DNA of 64,000 nt, taken from positions 1 to 64,000 of the forward strand of contig CADCIQ010000042.1 in assembly GCA_902801425.1 (NCBI GenBank), given 5' to 3'. This document shows positions 19,501-28,078 of the stretch, piece by piece. A program made the position numbers and the translations under genes. Origin of the DNA: an uncultured Bacteroidales bacterium. Lineage in GTDB: Bacteria; Bacteroidota; Bacteroidia; Bacteroidales; Bacteroidaceae. The first letter of the stretch is position 1. Each line of letters begins with the position of its first letter. The notes under the pieces are model-generated. The model worked only from the letters and a program-made list of their open reading frames with translations, was not told the DNA's origin and did no database searches.

Positions 19501-19836
19501 AACAACGAGGTCGTTAAGTGTTGTGTTGTCTTCAGCAAGAGTAATGTCAACAACATTCTCACCTCTGAGACGCATCTGCTTTGTAAGATAGCCGATGTAA
19601 CTAACACTAAGGATTGAGCCGTTTGGCGCCTCAATAGAATAATGTCCTTTAGAGTCAGTAACGGTACCAGCCTTTGAGCCAACGATCTTAACCGTCGCAC
19701 CAATAACTGGATCACCATTCTGGTCTTTTACGACACCCGATACAGTCTGAGCCTGCGCATAGACTGCAAAGAAGCAAAGAATGGAAAGGAGGAGGAACGA
19801 CCTGCCCCAAGTTCCCAACTTTTCTAATTTTCGCAT
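16567..19836 (-). CDS. SusC/RagA family TonB-dependent outer-membrane transporter (pair 2)
   Basis: It has a signal peptide ending AQAQ, a carboxypeptidase-regulatory-like domain (VSGVVKDQNGDPVIGATV), a plug (GLGTTGGSDPLYVIDGVAGG, then SAAIYGSRAANGVILVTTK) and a beta-barrel finishing GASIKF. The length of 1089 aa is normal. It heads the SusC-SusD-lipoprotein unit and lies downstream of the glycoside hydrolase genes, separated by a 1.4 kb gap with its own promoter. It imports products made by those enzymes, by inference from context. Confidence 0.95.
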   Translation of the reverse strand: MRKLEKLGTWGRSFLLLSILCFFAVYAQAQTVSGVVKDQNGDPVIGATVKIVGSKAGTVTDSKGHYSIEAPNGSILSVSYIGYLTKQMRLRGENVVDITLAEDNTTLNDLVVVGYGTQKKKLVTGATVQVKGEEIAKLNTTNALEAMASSSPGVQITQASSQPGKGFKVNIRGLGTTGGSDPLYVIDGVAGGNLDGINPNDIESIDVLKDAASAAIYGSRAANGVILVTTKQGKEGKVELTYNGAMGWSNVYKRPQLLNAQQYMTIMNEYTFNTSGAPLDFSGYVPQDILNRVANGWEGTDWWDVFNNKNARQQNHSVSLTGGSDKSKFAMSYTYTDNEGVMGGDMASFYKRHTIRVNSDHVLLKAKDFDAITIGENISIGYNKSHDLAEDGMYWSYIHGLMQNNPLVPLYADEEQTRIYDHANYGAGWNDFWFNNPYEGLSKGGFNSLAESRNFNTNATAYLTIQPIKGLKFRSQFNYSWGSSAYRNLGMPRSPSSGSGTVQSWSVSQNMSMTTNFSIENTLTYDLPIFSGHKISVLVGQSLLNSAWSAKIEGSNKIADGQQRATLSGFDRAYLSNIGVDNAPDVTLKGDVNQDEDYLASYFGRINWDYNEKYMATLIMRTDGSSQFYDGYRWGNFPSVSAGWVISNEDFMKGTSSWMDFFKIRASWGQNGNNYLLPDYRYFYLARVDMSSSAGYKFASDMATTTSGTPNVGAYAPQKVKFDTTWETSEQIDLGFDARFLGSRLGVNFDWYKKMTKDWLIVQEREYQWGAQSPYMNGGDVQNTGVEVALTWNDKLGSDFNYNVGVNFAYNKNKVTRIDNLKKYIIPNPDVSLSQGTENFIRAEEGHPIGYFFGMSYSGIWQNQAQIDAANAASIAAHPELGEDFKGTWADAVPGDCIWDDWNGDGKITHALGDNCDRHEIGKPNPDVTLGVNLGFNWKGLDFAVNGAGAFGMQVMRSYRSFGDSWQHNYDTTILNRWHGEGTSNDQPRISATGHTNTLWISNRYMEDADYFKIKTITLGYDFKKIWKTCPLQQLRLYVQAQNVYTFTGYTGLDPEVGNAGGAANWVRGVDLGLYPSARTYLVGASIKF

Positions 19837-19903
19837 TTTTTGATGGGTTTAAGTTAATGAATTAAATTTTAAAATATTTTAGGTAGATTCTACAAATTCG
19901 CTG

Positions 19904-19934
19904 CAAAATTACATTTATTATTTTATTATGCAAA
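19904..19934 (-). promoter_or_regulatory. Promoter of SusC/SusD pair 2
   Basis: On the minus strand TTTG (19931-19934), a 19 bp spacer and TAATTTTG (19904-19911) match the Bacteroidetes sigma-ABfr consensus. The expected transcript start near 19897 leaves a leader of about 60 bases before the SusC start. Confidence 0.75.
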
Positions 19935-20084
19935 ATTTTCACGTTACATTTTTTGTGCCATTTGTTACAATTCCGTTACAGGGTTGTACGACAGCAACAT
20001 AGCTACAAACTATAACATTCATTTTTTTCAACGATACCGTCTTGCTTCCGTATCATAAGCACATGAATTGCAAGCATTTGAAGT

Positions 20085-20225
20085 GTTACATAACGCTGTT
20101 TCATACATACAAAATAAGGAGAGTAACCGCACTTCCGCAAGGAAGGTGGGGCACATATCATCATGTCCGCCGTACCAAAGCTGACACACTCATGCAGGGT
20201 GCCGGGAGCTGGGACTTAATGTTTA
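20085..20225. ncRNA. Possible structured RNA in the gap upstream of SusC
   Basis: On the plus strand a hairpin cttcc-gcaa-ggaag with a GNRA tetraloop lies at about 20131-20144, extended by cac/gtg. A second hairpin forms from ggcacat and atgtcc around 20147-20170. A GC-rich block (gcagggtgccgggagctggg) follows near 20194-20213; its first 13 bases are close to text at 814-826. Base composition differs sharply from the AT-rich flanks. No known RNA family was recognised, and the strand is uncertain. Confidence 0.35.
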
Positions 20226-20583
20226 TTTCTTTAACCTTCATGAACAACTTGTTTTAGTTATTAAAAAATTAATGTTAAAAGATAATTCTATAGAGTTAGC
20301 GCAGATGTATGATATACCGCTCTATTTCGGTTGCAAAATTACACTAAATAATCTTAAGGAACATATACTTTTTTATCAACAACCGATACTTTTTCGACTT
20401 TAACTATATAAAACCGCCTCATCTCGTCAAAATAATGTCAATTTACCACTCATATCCACGATTTCATAATAAACTCTAACTTTTAGTGTCAATTTTACAC
20501 TTCAATAACCTTTTTTTGAAAGGAAATTCCTGTTTTAGGAAAGGATTTTCGTGGATATTTTCGGAAAAGTGAATGAGTATTTA

Positions 20584-20653
20584 GGGGGAAAGCAAATGGA
20601 CAGTTTTGGGGAAAGTAAATTGATCGTTTTTGGGAAAGTAAATTATCAATAAA
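20584..20653. repeat. Short degenerate tandem repeat
   Basis: Three copies of a unit of about 25 bp are visible, each containing gggaaagtaaatt or a close variant followed by a T-rich tract. No gene overlaps it. It sits between the GH9 gene end and the SusC promoter region. Confidence 0.65.
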
Positions 20654-20667
20654 TTAAGACCAGTAAA

Positions 20668-20907
20668 TTAACGTCAGTTCGATGAATTCTACGAATGGCA
20701 GCAAGCTGCCTTAACCACTGCGTGGAGCTACACGAATTACCGCGAATTTTACACGAATTTGTCATTGATTAATTTATGATAAATTCATGGAAATTCATGT
20801 AGCCAAGCGCAGCGTTTATTTTCGTCGAACTCACGTTAATTATTGTCAGTTCAGCATCGGAGATGCGTTTGCCATGAAATCGTCGAACTGAGGTTAATAT
20901 ATACAAT
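20668..20907. repeat. Two adjoining inverted-repeat elements of the taacgtgagttcgacg family
   Basis: The first element runs 20668-20839, with ends ttaacgtcagttcgatgaat and ttcgtcgaactcacgttaa. The second shares that last end and continues to about 20907, being the reverse complement of 1041-1110 over 70 bp. Inside the first, acacgaattaccgcgaattt and similar words repeat. Positions 20905-21000 also carry text (ctattaggtgtcgctctttcagagc) related to 545-680. Confidence 0.75.
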
Positions 20908-21132
20908 AGGTGTCGGTCCTTCAGACCTCATACCCTAATAATGTCTATATATCCAGGGCTTACGCCCTTCGCTATTAGGTGTCGCTCTTTCAGAGCTTTT
21001 TCAACGGCCTGTTTTCAACAACATACGAGCTGACGAAATTTTTCATCAAAAAGATATTCTTCTATTTTTACCGCGAAAAATACAAAAGGAAAACTCGCGT
21101 TCATTCACCAATAATTTACCGTCAAAGTTCCG

Positions 21133-21206
21133 AAGATACTCCATACATACTCCATAGATACTCCATAGTTTCGATGGAGAAGCGATGGAGTAACGATGGA
21201 GTATCT
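21133..21206. repeat. Palindrome of tandem atactccat words
   Basis: The left arm is three tandem copies of a word like gatactccata, and the right arm is three copies of the complement (gatggagta variants). The text ggaggaagagcg directly follows at 21211. It lies about 30 bp beyond the GH9 stop on the minus strand, so it could serve as a 3-prime hairpin for that transcript. Confidence 0.7.
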
Positions 21207-21237
21207 ACGGAGGAAGAGCGAACCTTCAACGGAGGAA

Positions 21238-23043
21238 CTACTTACTCAGATTGGCATCAATGGTCATCATCAAACCAACGAGATAGGCGTTCCAGTTGAT
21301 GGCGATCTCATTACTTGCATAACTGTTGACATCATCGGTATATGACTCGTCGGCAGCCTTTGATGGATATGAGGTCACATTAGCAATATCCTGCTGTCCC
21401 GGATTAGGACCACCTGCAAGGAATCCCGGTAACGGAGCATCAATACCGTCAGCAGCAGAGAGACGCTGGTGAGGATGCATTACCTGCTTTGTTCCGAAGC
21501 CTGTAACGAAACAATAGCCCGTGGCGTTACGCCCAAGGAGATAGTCGGCATCGGCAATAGCAGCAGAGAGATACTTATGATCCTTTGTGAGGGTATAGGC
21601 GTAGGTAAGGGCGATTCCCTGTCCGGCACACATCTCGCTGTTACTTCCCCAAGGGAAGTCCTGTTCACGATTGCCATGAGGGGCGTTGAAGCTTGATGTC
21701 GGCATTCTAAGCATACACTCATCGCAGAATGCGAGAAGGTCAGCCTTCATTTTCTCTACAGGGAAGTCGATACCGTCAACCTTACCGAGAAGGCTCTGGT
21801 TGATCCATTGCTGAACACCAAGACCTGATACCTCTCCCCAAGTAGGTACTCGATAGCTCTGTGGCATAAATGCCTTTGCCTGCTCGAAATATGAGTTCTG
21901 CTTAGTGGTGAGGTAAAGCTCGGTAGCAGCCCAGAAGAATTCATCGGCAGAAGCCTTATCGTCATACATACCAGTATTCACCTTTGGAGAATACTTTTCG
22001 TTGTTACCCGGCTGATCATAGAAGAAGTTCGGGTTCTTCACAGCCCAAGCGTATGCGCGTTCAGCAGCCTTTACTGCCTCCTTTGCAAAAGACTGATACT
22101 TAGGATATGCAGAATAGATACGGGCTGCCTGTGCAAGGGAAGCGGCAAAGTCGAGAGCCGCCTGTGTACTCTTCTGAACCACATAGCGGGTCTGATGACA
22201 GTTTGCCGGCATCTCAAAGCCCTCGAAATTAGGAGTGGTGAGCTTGTGGTAAACGCCTCCGTCGTATGGATCCTGCATGGTTATCATCCACTTGAGGTTA
22301 TACATCACCTCATCGAGGAAATCAGGAACGGCATCCTCAGACTCAGGAATGACGAGGTTCATCTTATCAGCATACGCCTTGTTAAGCTCATAAGCCTGAA
22401 GGAGAACGCCGATTGTGAAACCAGAGTTCACGATATACTTATTGAAGTCTCCGGCATCATACCAACCATAAGGTGAGGAGATTACGGTTCCTGCAGGACG
22501 CAAGGGAGATGCAGCAGACTGGTGAACAACGACCTTGTTATCCATGTGGGCAGCAGGACGGGCATATACTCCTGCATATTTCTCTTCGATAGGCATAGCT
22601 GTACGCTGAAGATAGAAAGCCTTCATTCCAGCCTTGGCTACATCGGCAAAGGCATTGTCCTTGATGACAACTTCCTGTTGTTCCTTACCTGCCACAAGGG
22701 TATATGTTCCAGGTGTCTTTACCGTAGAGAAATCCACGATCTGACGAACTTTCTGGGTAAAAGGAGATACAGAGGTACGTACAGCCTTTCCTGCCCATAC
22801 CTTCTTGCCCTTGGCATCCTTCAAAGTAAATGACTTTGCCGTTACCGTTGGCTCGATTACTGCCACCTTTGTTTCAGATGGGTAGTAGCCTACTTGGTTG
22901 ACTTTGATAGATTGGGCTAAAGAACAGGCAGAAGTAGAGAGGAGGAAGGAAAGGAAAAGCAACCCCTTTCCTGCCCTACGGGCATCCTTTCCCCGTGAAG
23001 GGGCAAGGAAAAAGTTACATTTATTAGCTATGAGGTTTCGCAT
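21238..23043 (-). CDS. GH9 family endoglucanase
   Basis: This enzyme hydrolyses beta-1,4-glucan or mixed beta-glucan. An N-terminal immunoglobulin-like CelD_N domain (IKVNQVGYYPSETKVAVIEP) precedes the (alpha/alpha)6 catalytic domain. The GH9 base region GWYDAGDFNKYIV, the His motif MHPHQR and the C-terminal acid Glu in SNEIAINWNA are all present. Length is 601 aa. The N-terminal 26 residues before the hydrophobic signal core (GLLFLSFLLSTSACS) are translated GC-rich repeat sequence, and the same start sequence opens the gene at 61212. It is probably secreted, possibly as a lipoprotein at LSTSAC. Confidence 0.93.
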   Translation of the reverse strand: MRNLIANKCNFFLAPSRGKDARRAGKGLLFLSFLLSTSACSLAQSIKVNQVGYYPSETKVAVIEPTVTAKSFTLKDAKGKKVWAGKAVRTSVSPFTQKVRQIVDFSTVKTPGTYTLVAGKEQQEVVIKDNAFADVAKAGMKAFYLQRTAMPIEEKYAGVYARPAAHMDNKVVVHQSAASPLRPAGTVISSPYGWYDAGDFNKYIVNSGFTIGVLLQAYELNKAYADKMNLVIPESEDAVPDFLDEVMYNLKWMITMQDPYDGGVYHKLTTPNFEGFEMPANCHQTRYVVQKSTQAALDFAASLAQAARIYSAYPKYQSFAKEAVKAAERAYAWAVKNPNFFYDQPGNNEKYSPKVNTGMYDDKASADEFFWAATELYLTTKQNSYFEQAKAFMPQSYRVPTWGEVSGLGVQQWINQSLLGKVDGIDFPVEKMKADLLAFCDECMLRMPTSSFNAPHGNREQDFPWGSNSEMCAGQGIALTYAYTLTKDHKYLSAAIADADYLLGRNATGYCFVTGFGTKQVMHPHQRLSAADGIDAPLPGFLAGGPNPGQQDIANVTSYPSKAADESYTDDVNSYASNEIAINWNAYLVGLMMTIDANLSK

Positions 23044-23094
23044 AATGATTTTATAAAATTTTTAATTATTGATTACTTGTGAGGAATTTTACTA

Positions 23095-23155
23095 ACTTGC
23101 CCCCTTCCCCATCCACGGGGGAAGGGTTGGGGTTAGGGGTCGCTGGGGGTGGGTC
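23095..23155. repeat. GC-rich palindromic repeat between GH9 and GH3 genes
   Basis: Complementary runs cccccttccccatccacgg and ggggaagggttgggg mark a member of the GC-rich intergenic family. It lies directly upstream of the GH9 start (minus strand), in the 117 bp spacer of an otherwise tight operon. Confidence 0.65.
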
Positions 23156-23160
23156 TGTTT

Positions 23161-25509
23161 TTATTTTCCCTTTATCTTAACCACCTGATCCTCCACCTGC
23201 AACGTAAACTCTCCCGGCTCAAATACCCAGTTTCCCTGAGAATTTACGAATGAGAGATTCTTGGCAGGGAGAGAGAATGTAACGGTTTTCTGTTCACCAG
23301 CCTTGAGCTCAATCTTGGTAAAGTCGCGAAGACGACGGATTTCCGGGGTCTGGGAAGCGACAAGGTCGCTTGAGAAGAGAAGGACAGACTGCTTGCCGTT
23401 CATATCACCAGCATTACGGACATCTACACTTATGGTAAGCGTATCATTAACCGTGAACTCAGAAGGAGTACAACGAAGATTTTTATAATAGTAGGTATTA
23501 TAGCTCTTGCCATAGCCGAAAGGCCATTGGAAAGCAACATCTGCACTATAGTCGTAAGAACCTTCCATTGTTCCAACCACCTCAGAAACACGATAGTCAT
23601 AACAGTTGAACGCGCTAATGGTGCGAGGATATGAGAATGGGAGCTTACCAGAAAAATCCTCCTTACCAGAAAGCAGAGCCGCAAGGGCATCACCACCACA
23701 ATTAGAAGGGAGCATTACATCAACAACTGCCCTTGCAAGTGGCTCGATGTCAGAAATAATACGAGGACGACCTTCATTCAGGATAAGGACGACAGGCTTG
23801 CCCGTAGATGCGAGAGCCTTGACGAGATTACGCTGATTCTCAGAGAGATTGAGGTCTGTGAGATTACCCGGAGTCTCGGTGTATGAGTTCTCGCCAATAC
23901 AAGCAATTATGATATCGGCATCCTTCGCTTTCTGCTTTACAGCCGCCATACTTGCATCCGCAAGGTTTTCCTCATAATAAGCACCATCGTTCTTATAGGT
24001 AAGGGTATTGTCAAGTGTCACATTATCAGCACCATACTCCTTGCAGAGAGCTTCAAAGATCGTGTTTGGCTTGATGAACGGGCCACCATCCTTCGCCTTA
24101 CGATTGGCGGTATCCTCAGCAAGCTTTGCAAGAATTTCATCCGCATAACTTCCCTGCCATGTATAGCTCCAGCCGCCATTAAGGGCACGAAGGGAATTGG
24201 CATTAGGACCAGTAACGAGAATCTTCTTGCCCTTTGCAATAGGCAGAATATCCTCATTTTTTAGCAATACAATTGACTCAAGAGCGCCCTGATAAGACAC
24301 AGCCTTATGCTCGGCAGAGGCAAATTCCGGATAATCCTTCAGCTTCTGATAAGGATGATCAAAGAGATCCAGACGATATTTCAGACGGAGGATTCTGCGA
24401 CAAGCATCATCAATACGAGACTGTGGGATTCTGCCCTCAGAAACGAGCTCTTCCATCAATGGAACAACACTACAATCATAAGGTTCCATAATCATATCAA
24501 TTCCGGCATTGACAGCAAGTTCAAGAGCATCCTTCTTGTTTGCTGCAACCTTTTCACGTCCAAAGAGGTTATTCACATCAGCCCAGTCAGTTATGAGCAT
24601 TCCATCCCAGTTCAGACCTTCTTTTAACCAGCCTGTGAGAATTTCCTTGTTAGCGTGCATCGGAACATAGTTCACACTACCAGAATTGACCATAATTGTC
24701 AAGGCTCCAGCCTCGACGCAAGCCTTGTAAGGAGCGAAATGTTTTTCCTTCAAGTCCTGAATAGAGATGATAGAAGGAGTTCTATCCTTTCCAGTCACAG
24801 GAGCACCATAGCCAAGGAAGTGCTTGAGCGATACAGCCACGTTCTTCTGTCCGATATGATTTGGATCAGAGCCCTGGAATCCCAAGGTCATAGCCTTACC
24901 CATTTCTGCATTAACGAGACAATCCTCTCCGAAGTTCTCCCAACAGCGAGGCCAACGGGCATCACGGGATAAATCCATCGTAGGGGAATAGGTCCAAGGC
25001 ACGGAGCAAGCACGAGTCTCGTAAGCCGTAACCTCAGCAGCTCGGCGTGCAATATCCCTGTTGAAAGTAGCACCCACATTGATATTCTGAGGCATGAGCG
25101 TGCCATCGGTGGTATATGTAACACCATGATTCTCATCCACTCCAAAGACCGTAGGAATACCGAGATGCTTGATAGAAGCACGCTGGAGCTGCTCTATGTA
25201 GCCACCCCACTCTGCAGCAGGAACACCCGTAGGACCAGGGGTGTTAAGGAATGAACCGACACGGAAATTCACCAGAAGCGAGTCAAGCTTATGCTGATCA
25301 ATGATGAAATTTCCTTTGGCATCCGTGGTCATTATTCCACGAAGATCAAGCTCCACCATCTGCCCAAGCTTGTCTCTCAGAGACATCTTAGCCATCTGTG
25401 CCTCAATCTTAGCCTCTAAGACAGCATCAGCGGCAATGGCAGGTTGTGCCATTGTCGCTGTTGAATATAGAATTGATGATAGTAATATACTACCAAATAA
25501 GGATTTCAT
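23161..25509 (-). CDS. GH3 family beta-glucosidase
   Basis: This is an exo-acting beta-glucosidase of the periplasm that clips glucose from short beta-glucans. The signal peptide ends TMAQ. The N-terminal TIM barrel contains FGVDENHGVTY, VSLKHFLGYG and the nucleophile Asp in MLITDWADVN (about residue 305). The C-terminal alpha/beta domain (ITVTGPNANSLRALNGGW-like, IACIGENSYTETPG) and a fibronectin-III-like tail follow. The length of 782 aa is normal for BglX-like enzymes. It follows the GH94 gene by 12 bp, so the two are cotranscribed. Confidence 0.95.
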   Translation of the reverse strand: MKSLFGSILLSSILYSTATMAQPAIAADAVLEAKIEAQMAKMSLRDKLGQMVELDLRGIMTTDAKGNFIIDQHKLDSLLVNFRVGSFLNTPGPTGVPAAEWGGYIEQLQRASIKHLGIPTVFGVDENHGVTYTTDGTLMPQNINVGATFNRDIARRAAEVTAYETRACSVPWTYSPTMDLSRDARWPRCWENFGEDCLVNAEMGKAMTLGFQGSDPNHIGQKNVAVSLKHFLGYGAPVTGKDRTPSIISIQDLKEKHFAPYKACVEAGALTIMVNSGSVNYVPMHANKEILTGWLKEGLNWDGMLITDWADVNNLFGREKVAANKKDALELAVNAGIDMIMEPYDCSVVPLMEELVSEGRIPQSRIDDACRRILRLKYRLDLFDHPYQKLKDYPEFASAEHKAVSYQGALESIVLLKNEDILPIAKGKKILVTGPNANSLRALNGGWSYTWQGSYADEILAKLAEDTANRKAKDGGPFIKPNTIFEALCKEYGADNVTLDNTLTYKNDGAYYEENLADASMAAVKQKAKDADIIIACIGENSYTETPGNLTDLNLSENQRNLVKALASTGKPVVLILNEGRPRIISDIEPLARAVVDVMLPSNCGGDALAALLSGKEDFSGKLPFSYPRTISAFNCYDYRVSEVVGTMEGSYDYSADVAFQWPFGYGKSYNTYYYKNLRCTPSEFTVNDTLTISVDVRNAGDMNGKQSVLLFSSDLVASQTPEIRRLRDFTKIELKAGEQKTVTFSLPAKNLSFVNSQGNWVFEPGEFTLQVEDQVVKIKGK

Positions 25510-25521
25510 AATTAGTAATTT

Positions 25522-28014
25522 TTACATTACAACTTCCACAACGTGCTTACCAGGAGTTGCCTTGATGATGTTGCCTTCGATAGCTACGCCATCAACGGTA
25601 ATGCTCTTCACGCCCTTCTGGTTGCCGTTAGGATTCTTTACGGTAATATCATATTCTGTACCACGGAGAATACGCTTAACGCTATACTCCTTGATCTCAG
25701 AATCAAGACATGGATCAATCATGATACCATCGTATGTTGGCTTGATACCGAGCAGATACTGGCTGACTGTGAGCCACATCCAAGCAGCAGTACCTGTGAG
25801 CCATGAGTTCTTACCCTCACCTGGCTTAGCAGCATCCTTACCTGCCACCATCTGGCAGTTTACATATGGCTCAACCTTGTGGAGAGCCTGATCCTTGAGG
25901 TACATAGGGCTGATCTTACGGAAGAGTTCCCAAGCATCGTTACCACGTCCGGCAACAGTCTCACCGATGATAACCCAAGGGTTGTTGTGGCAGAAGATAC
26001 CCGCATTCTCCTTATAACCTGCAGGATAAGATGAAATCTCACCCATCTCAACGTGATATGTTGTATATGCAGGATTGTTGAGTACCATACCATGCTCGCA
26101 ATCGAGGTATTTCTTACAAGAATCGATAGCTTTGTCAACCATACCTTCCTCAAGTCCGATACCTGCCATTGTGCAGAAGCCCTGTGACTCGATAAATATC
26201 TTGCCTTCCTCGCACTCGTTAGAGCCGATCTTATTGCCGTAGAAATCGTATGCACGAAGATACCATTCACCATCCCAGCCATGCTTCTTAACAGCCTCAA
26301 CCATAGAGTCGATGCACTTCTGGGCACGCTCAGCCTCAGCATTATCGCCAATCTGCTTGCAAAGCTCAACATAGTCCTTACCTGTTACAACGAAGAGACC
26401 TGCAATCATAAGAGACTCAGCCTTAGAGCCCTCTGAGTTGTTCTCTGTTGTCTGGAATGACTCGTTAGGATCCCATGAGAAACAGTTGAGGTTAAGACAG
26501 TCGTTCCAGTCAGCACGTCCGATAAGAGGAAGCATGTGAGGACCGAGGTTCTCTACAACGTGATTGAAAGAGATACGGAGGTGTTCCATGAGAGTAACCT
26601 CTGTACCTGGCTCGTTATCGAATGGTACTGGCTCCTGAAGGATAGAGAAATCGCCAGTCTCCTTGATATAAGCCACTGTACCGAAAATCAACCAGCATGG
26701 GTCATCATTGAAACCACCACCGATGTCATTGTTACCATGCTTTGTAAGTGGCTGATACTGATGGTAGCAACCACCGTCAGGGAACTGTGTAGATGCAATA
26801 TCGATGATACGTTCACGGGCACGACTTGGAATCTGGTGCACGAAACCAACGAGATCCTGATTAGAATCACGGAAGCCCATGCCACGACCTACACCACTCT
26901 CGAAGAAACTTGCAGAACGAGAGAAGTTGAATGTGATCATACATTGATACTGGCTCCAGATATTAACCATACGGTTCAGACGCTCGTCACTTGACTTGAC
27001 AACATACTTGTCGAGCAGAGCATCCCACATCTGAGCAAGTTCTGCAAAGGCTGCATCAACAGCCTCAACGGTTGAGAACTTCTCGATAAGTGCCTTAGCC
27101 TTAGCCTTGTTTACGAGTGTTACGTCTGAATCCTGTGAAGAGATGAGAGTGCCGTTCTTCTTGCGCTCAATATCCTCGGCAGAGAACTTCTCTTCCTGAG
27201 CATTCTCCACATAACCGAGCATGAAGATAAAGTCCTTGCTCTCACCCGGAGCAAGCTCTACCTCTATATAATGAGAAGCGATAGGGCTCCAGCCATGTGC
27301 CAATGAGTTGCTTGGCTTGCCTGCCATAACACACTGAGGATCAGCGAACTCGTTGTAAAGTCCGATGAAAGACTCGCGATCGGTATCATAACCATCAATC
27401 TTCGCATTAGTTACTGTATAATATGCGTAATGGTTACGACGCTCCTTATACTCGGTCTTATGATAGATAGTAGCACCATCAATCTCCACCTCACCAGTTG
27501 ACCAGTTACGCTGGAAGTTCTCCATATCAGTTGCGGCATTCCAGAGACACCACTCTGCGAAAGAGAAGATCTTTATTGTCTTCTTCTCAGATGTGGTATT
27601 CTTGAGCGTAACCTTCTGAATTTCAGCCCATGTCTTCAAAGGAACGAAGAAGAGGACAGAAGCCTCAATACCGTTCTTTGAACCTGTGATACGGGTGTAG
27701 TTCATACCATGACGGCACTCATAGAAATCGAGCGGAGTCTTGCAAGGTTTCCAACCTGGATTCCAGACTGTACCATTATCGTTGATATAGAAATAACGGC
27801 CGCCATTATCCATAGGAACGCCATTATAACGATAACGGGTGATACGACGGAACTTAGCATCTTTATAGAAATCGTAGCCACCGCCAGTATTACTGATAAG
27901 ACCGAAAAAATCCTCATTGCCGAGGTAGTTTATCCATGGGAACGGAGTAGCAGGATTAGTGATGACAAACTCACGGTTCTTGTCATCGAAATAGCCGAAA
28001 TTCTTATTTTCCAT
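25522..28014 (-). CDS. GH94 family cellobiose phosphorylase
   Basis: It cleaves cellobiose or a related beta-1,4 disaccharide with phosphate, giving sugar 1-phosphate and glucose in the cytoplasm and saving ATP. The N-terminal beta-sandwich ([20 protein letters not shown]) and (alpha/alpha)6 catalytic domain with the acid Asp in [11 protein letters not shown] (near residue 495) are visible. There is no signal peptide. The length of 830 aa is typical. Related GH94 enzymes act on other beta-glucosides, so the exact substrate is inferred from the neighbours. Confidence 0.93.
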   Translation of the reverse strand: MENKNFGYFDDKNREFVITNPATPFPWINYLGNEDFFGLISNTGGGYDFYKDAKFRRITRYRYNGVPMDNGGRYFYINDNGTVWNPGWKPCKTPLDFYECRHGMNYTRITGSKNGIEASVLFFVPLKTWAEIQKVTLKNTTSEKKTIKIFSFAEWCLWNAATDMENFQRNWSTGEVEIDGATIYHKTEYKERRNHYAYYTVTNAKIDGYDTDRESFIGLYNEFADPQCVMAGKPSNSLAHGWSPIASHYIEVELAPGESKDFIFMLGYVENAQEEKFSAEDIERKKNGTLISSQDSDVTLVNKAKAKALIEKFSTVEAVDAAFAELAQMWDALLDKYVVKSSDERLNRMVNIWSQYQCMITFNFSRSASFFESGVGRGMGFRDSNQDLVGFVHQIPSRARERIIDIASTQFPDGGCYHQYQPLTKHGNNDIGGGFNDDPCWLIFGTVAYIKETGDFSILQEPVPFDNEPGTEVTLMEHLRISFNHVVENLGPHMLPLIGRADWNDCLNLNCFSWDPNESFQTTENNSEGSKAESLMIAGLFVVTGKDYVELCKQIGDNAEAERAQKCIDSMVEAVKKHGWDGEWYLRAYDFYGNKIGSNECEEGKIFIESQGFCTMAGIGLEEGMVDKAIDSCKKYLDCEHGMVLNNPAYTTYHVEMGEISSYPAGYKENAGIFCHNNPWVIIGETVAGRGNDAWELFRKISPMYLKDQALHKVEPYVNCQMVAGKDAAKPGEGKNSWLTGTAAWMWLTVSQYLLGIKPTYDGIMIDPCLDSEIKEYSVKRILRGTEYDITVKNPNGNQKGVKSITVDGVAIEGNIIKATPGKHVVEVVM

Positions 28015-28016
28015 TT

Positions 28017-28078
28017 TCTTTTTTTACTTTATACTTTTTACTTTACACTTTTCACTTTATACTTTACACTCTCTACTT
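28017..28078. repeat. Degenerate tandem repeat in operon spacer
   Basis: Five or six words of the form ctttatacttt/ctttacacttt run in tandem between the CE7 stop and the GH94 start codon. They reach the last codons of the CE7 gene. This is the same style of short-period repeat found in other spacers of the window. Confidence 0.6.

Noticed and set aside
20042..20257. Plus-strand ORF of 71 codons upstream of SusC
   Set aside because: Composition changes in the middle, no protein motif is seen, and it overlaps the hairpin-forming island.
20334..20341. Second TAATTTTG on the minus strand upstream of SusC
   Set aside because: No matching -33 element; the promoter at 19904-19934 is better and closer.
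20979..21299. Plus-strand ORF of 106 codons
   Set aside because: It runs through repeat words and into the GH9 3-prime end on the other strand; no start signal.
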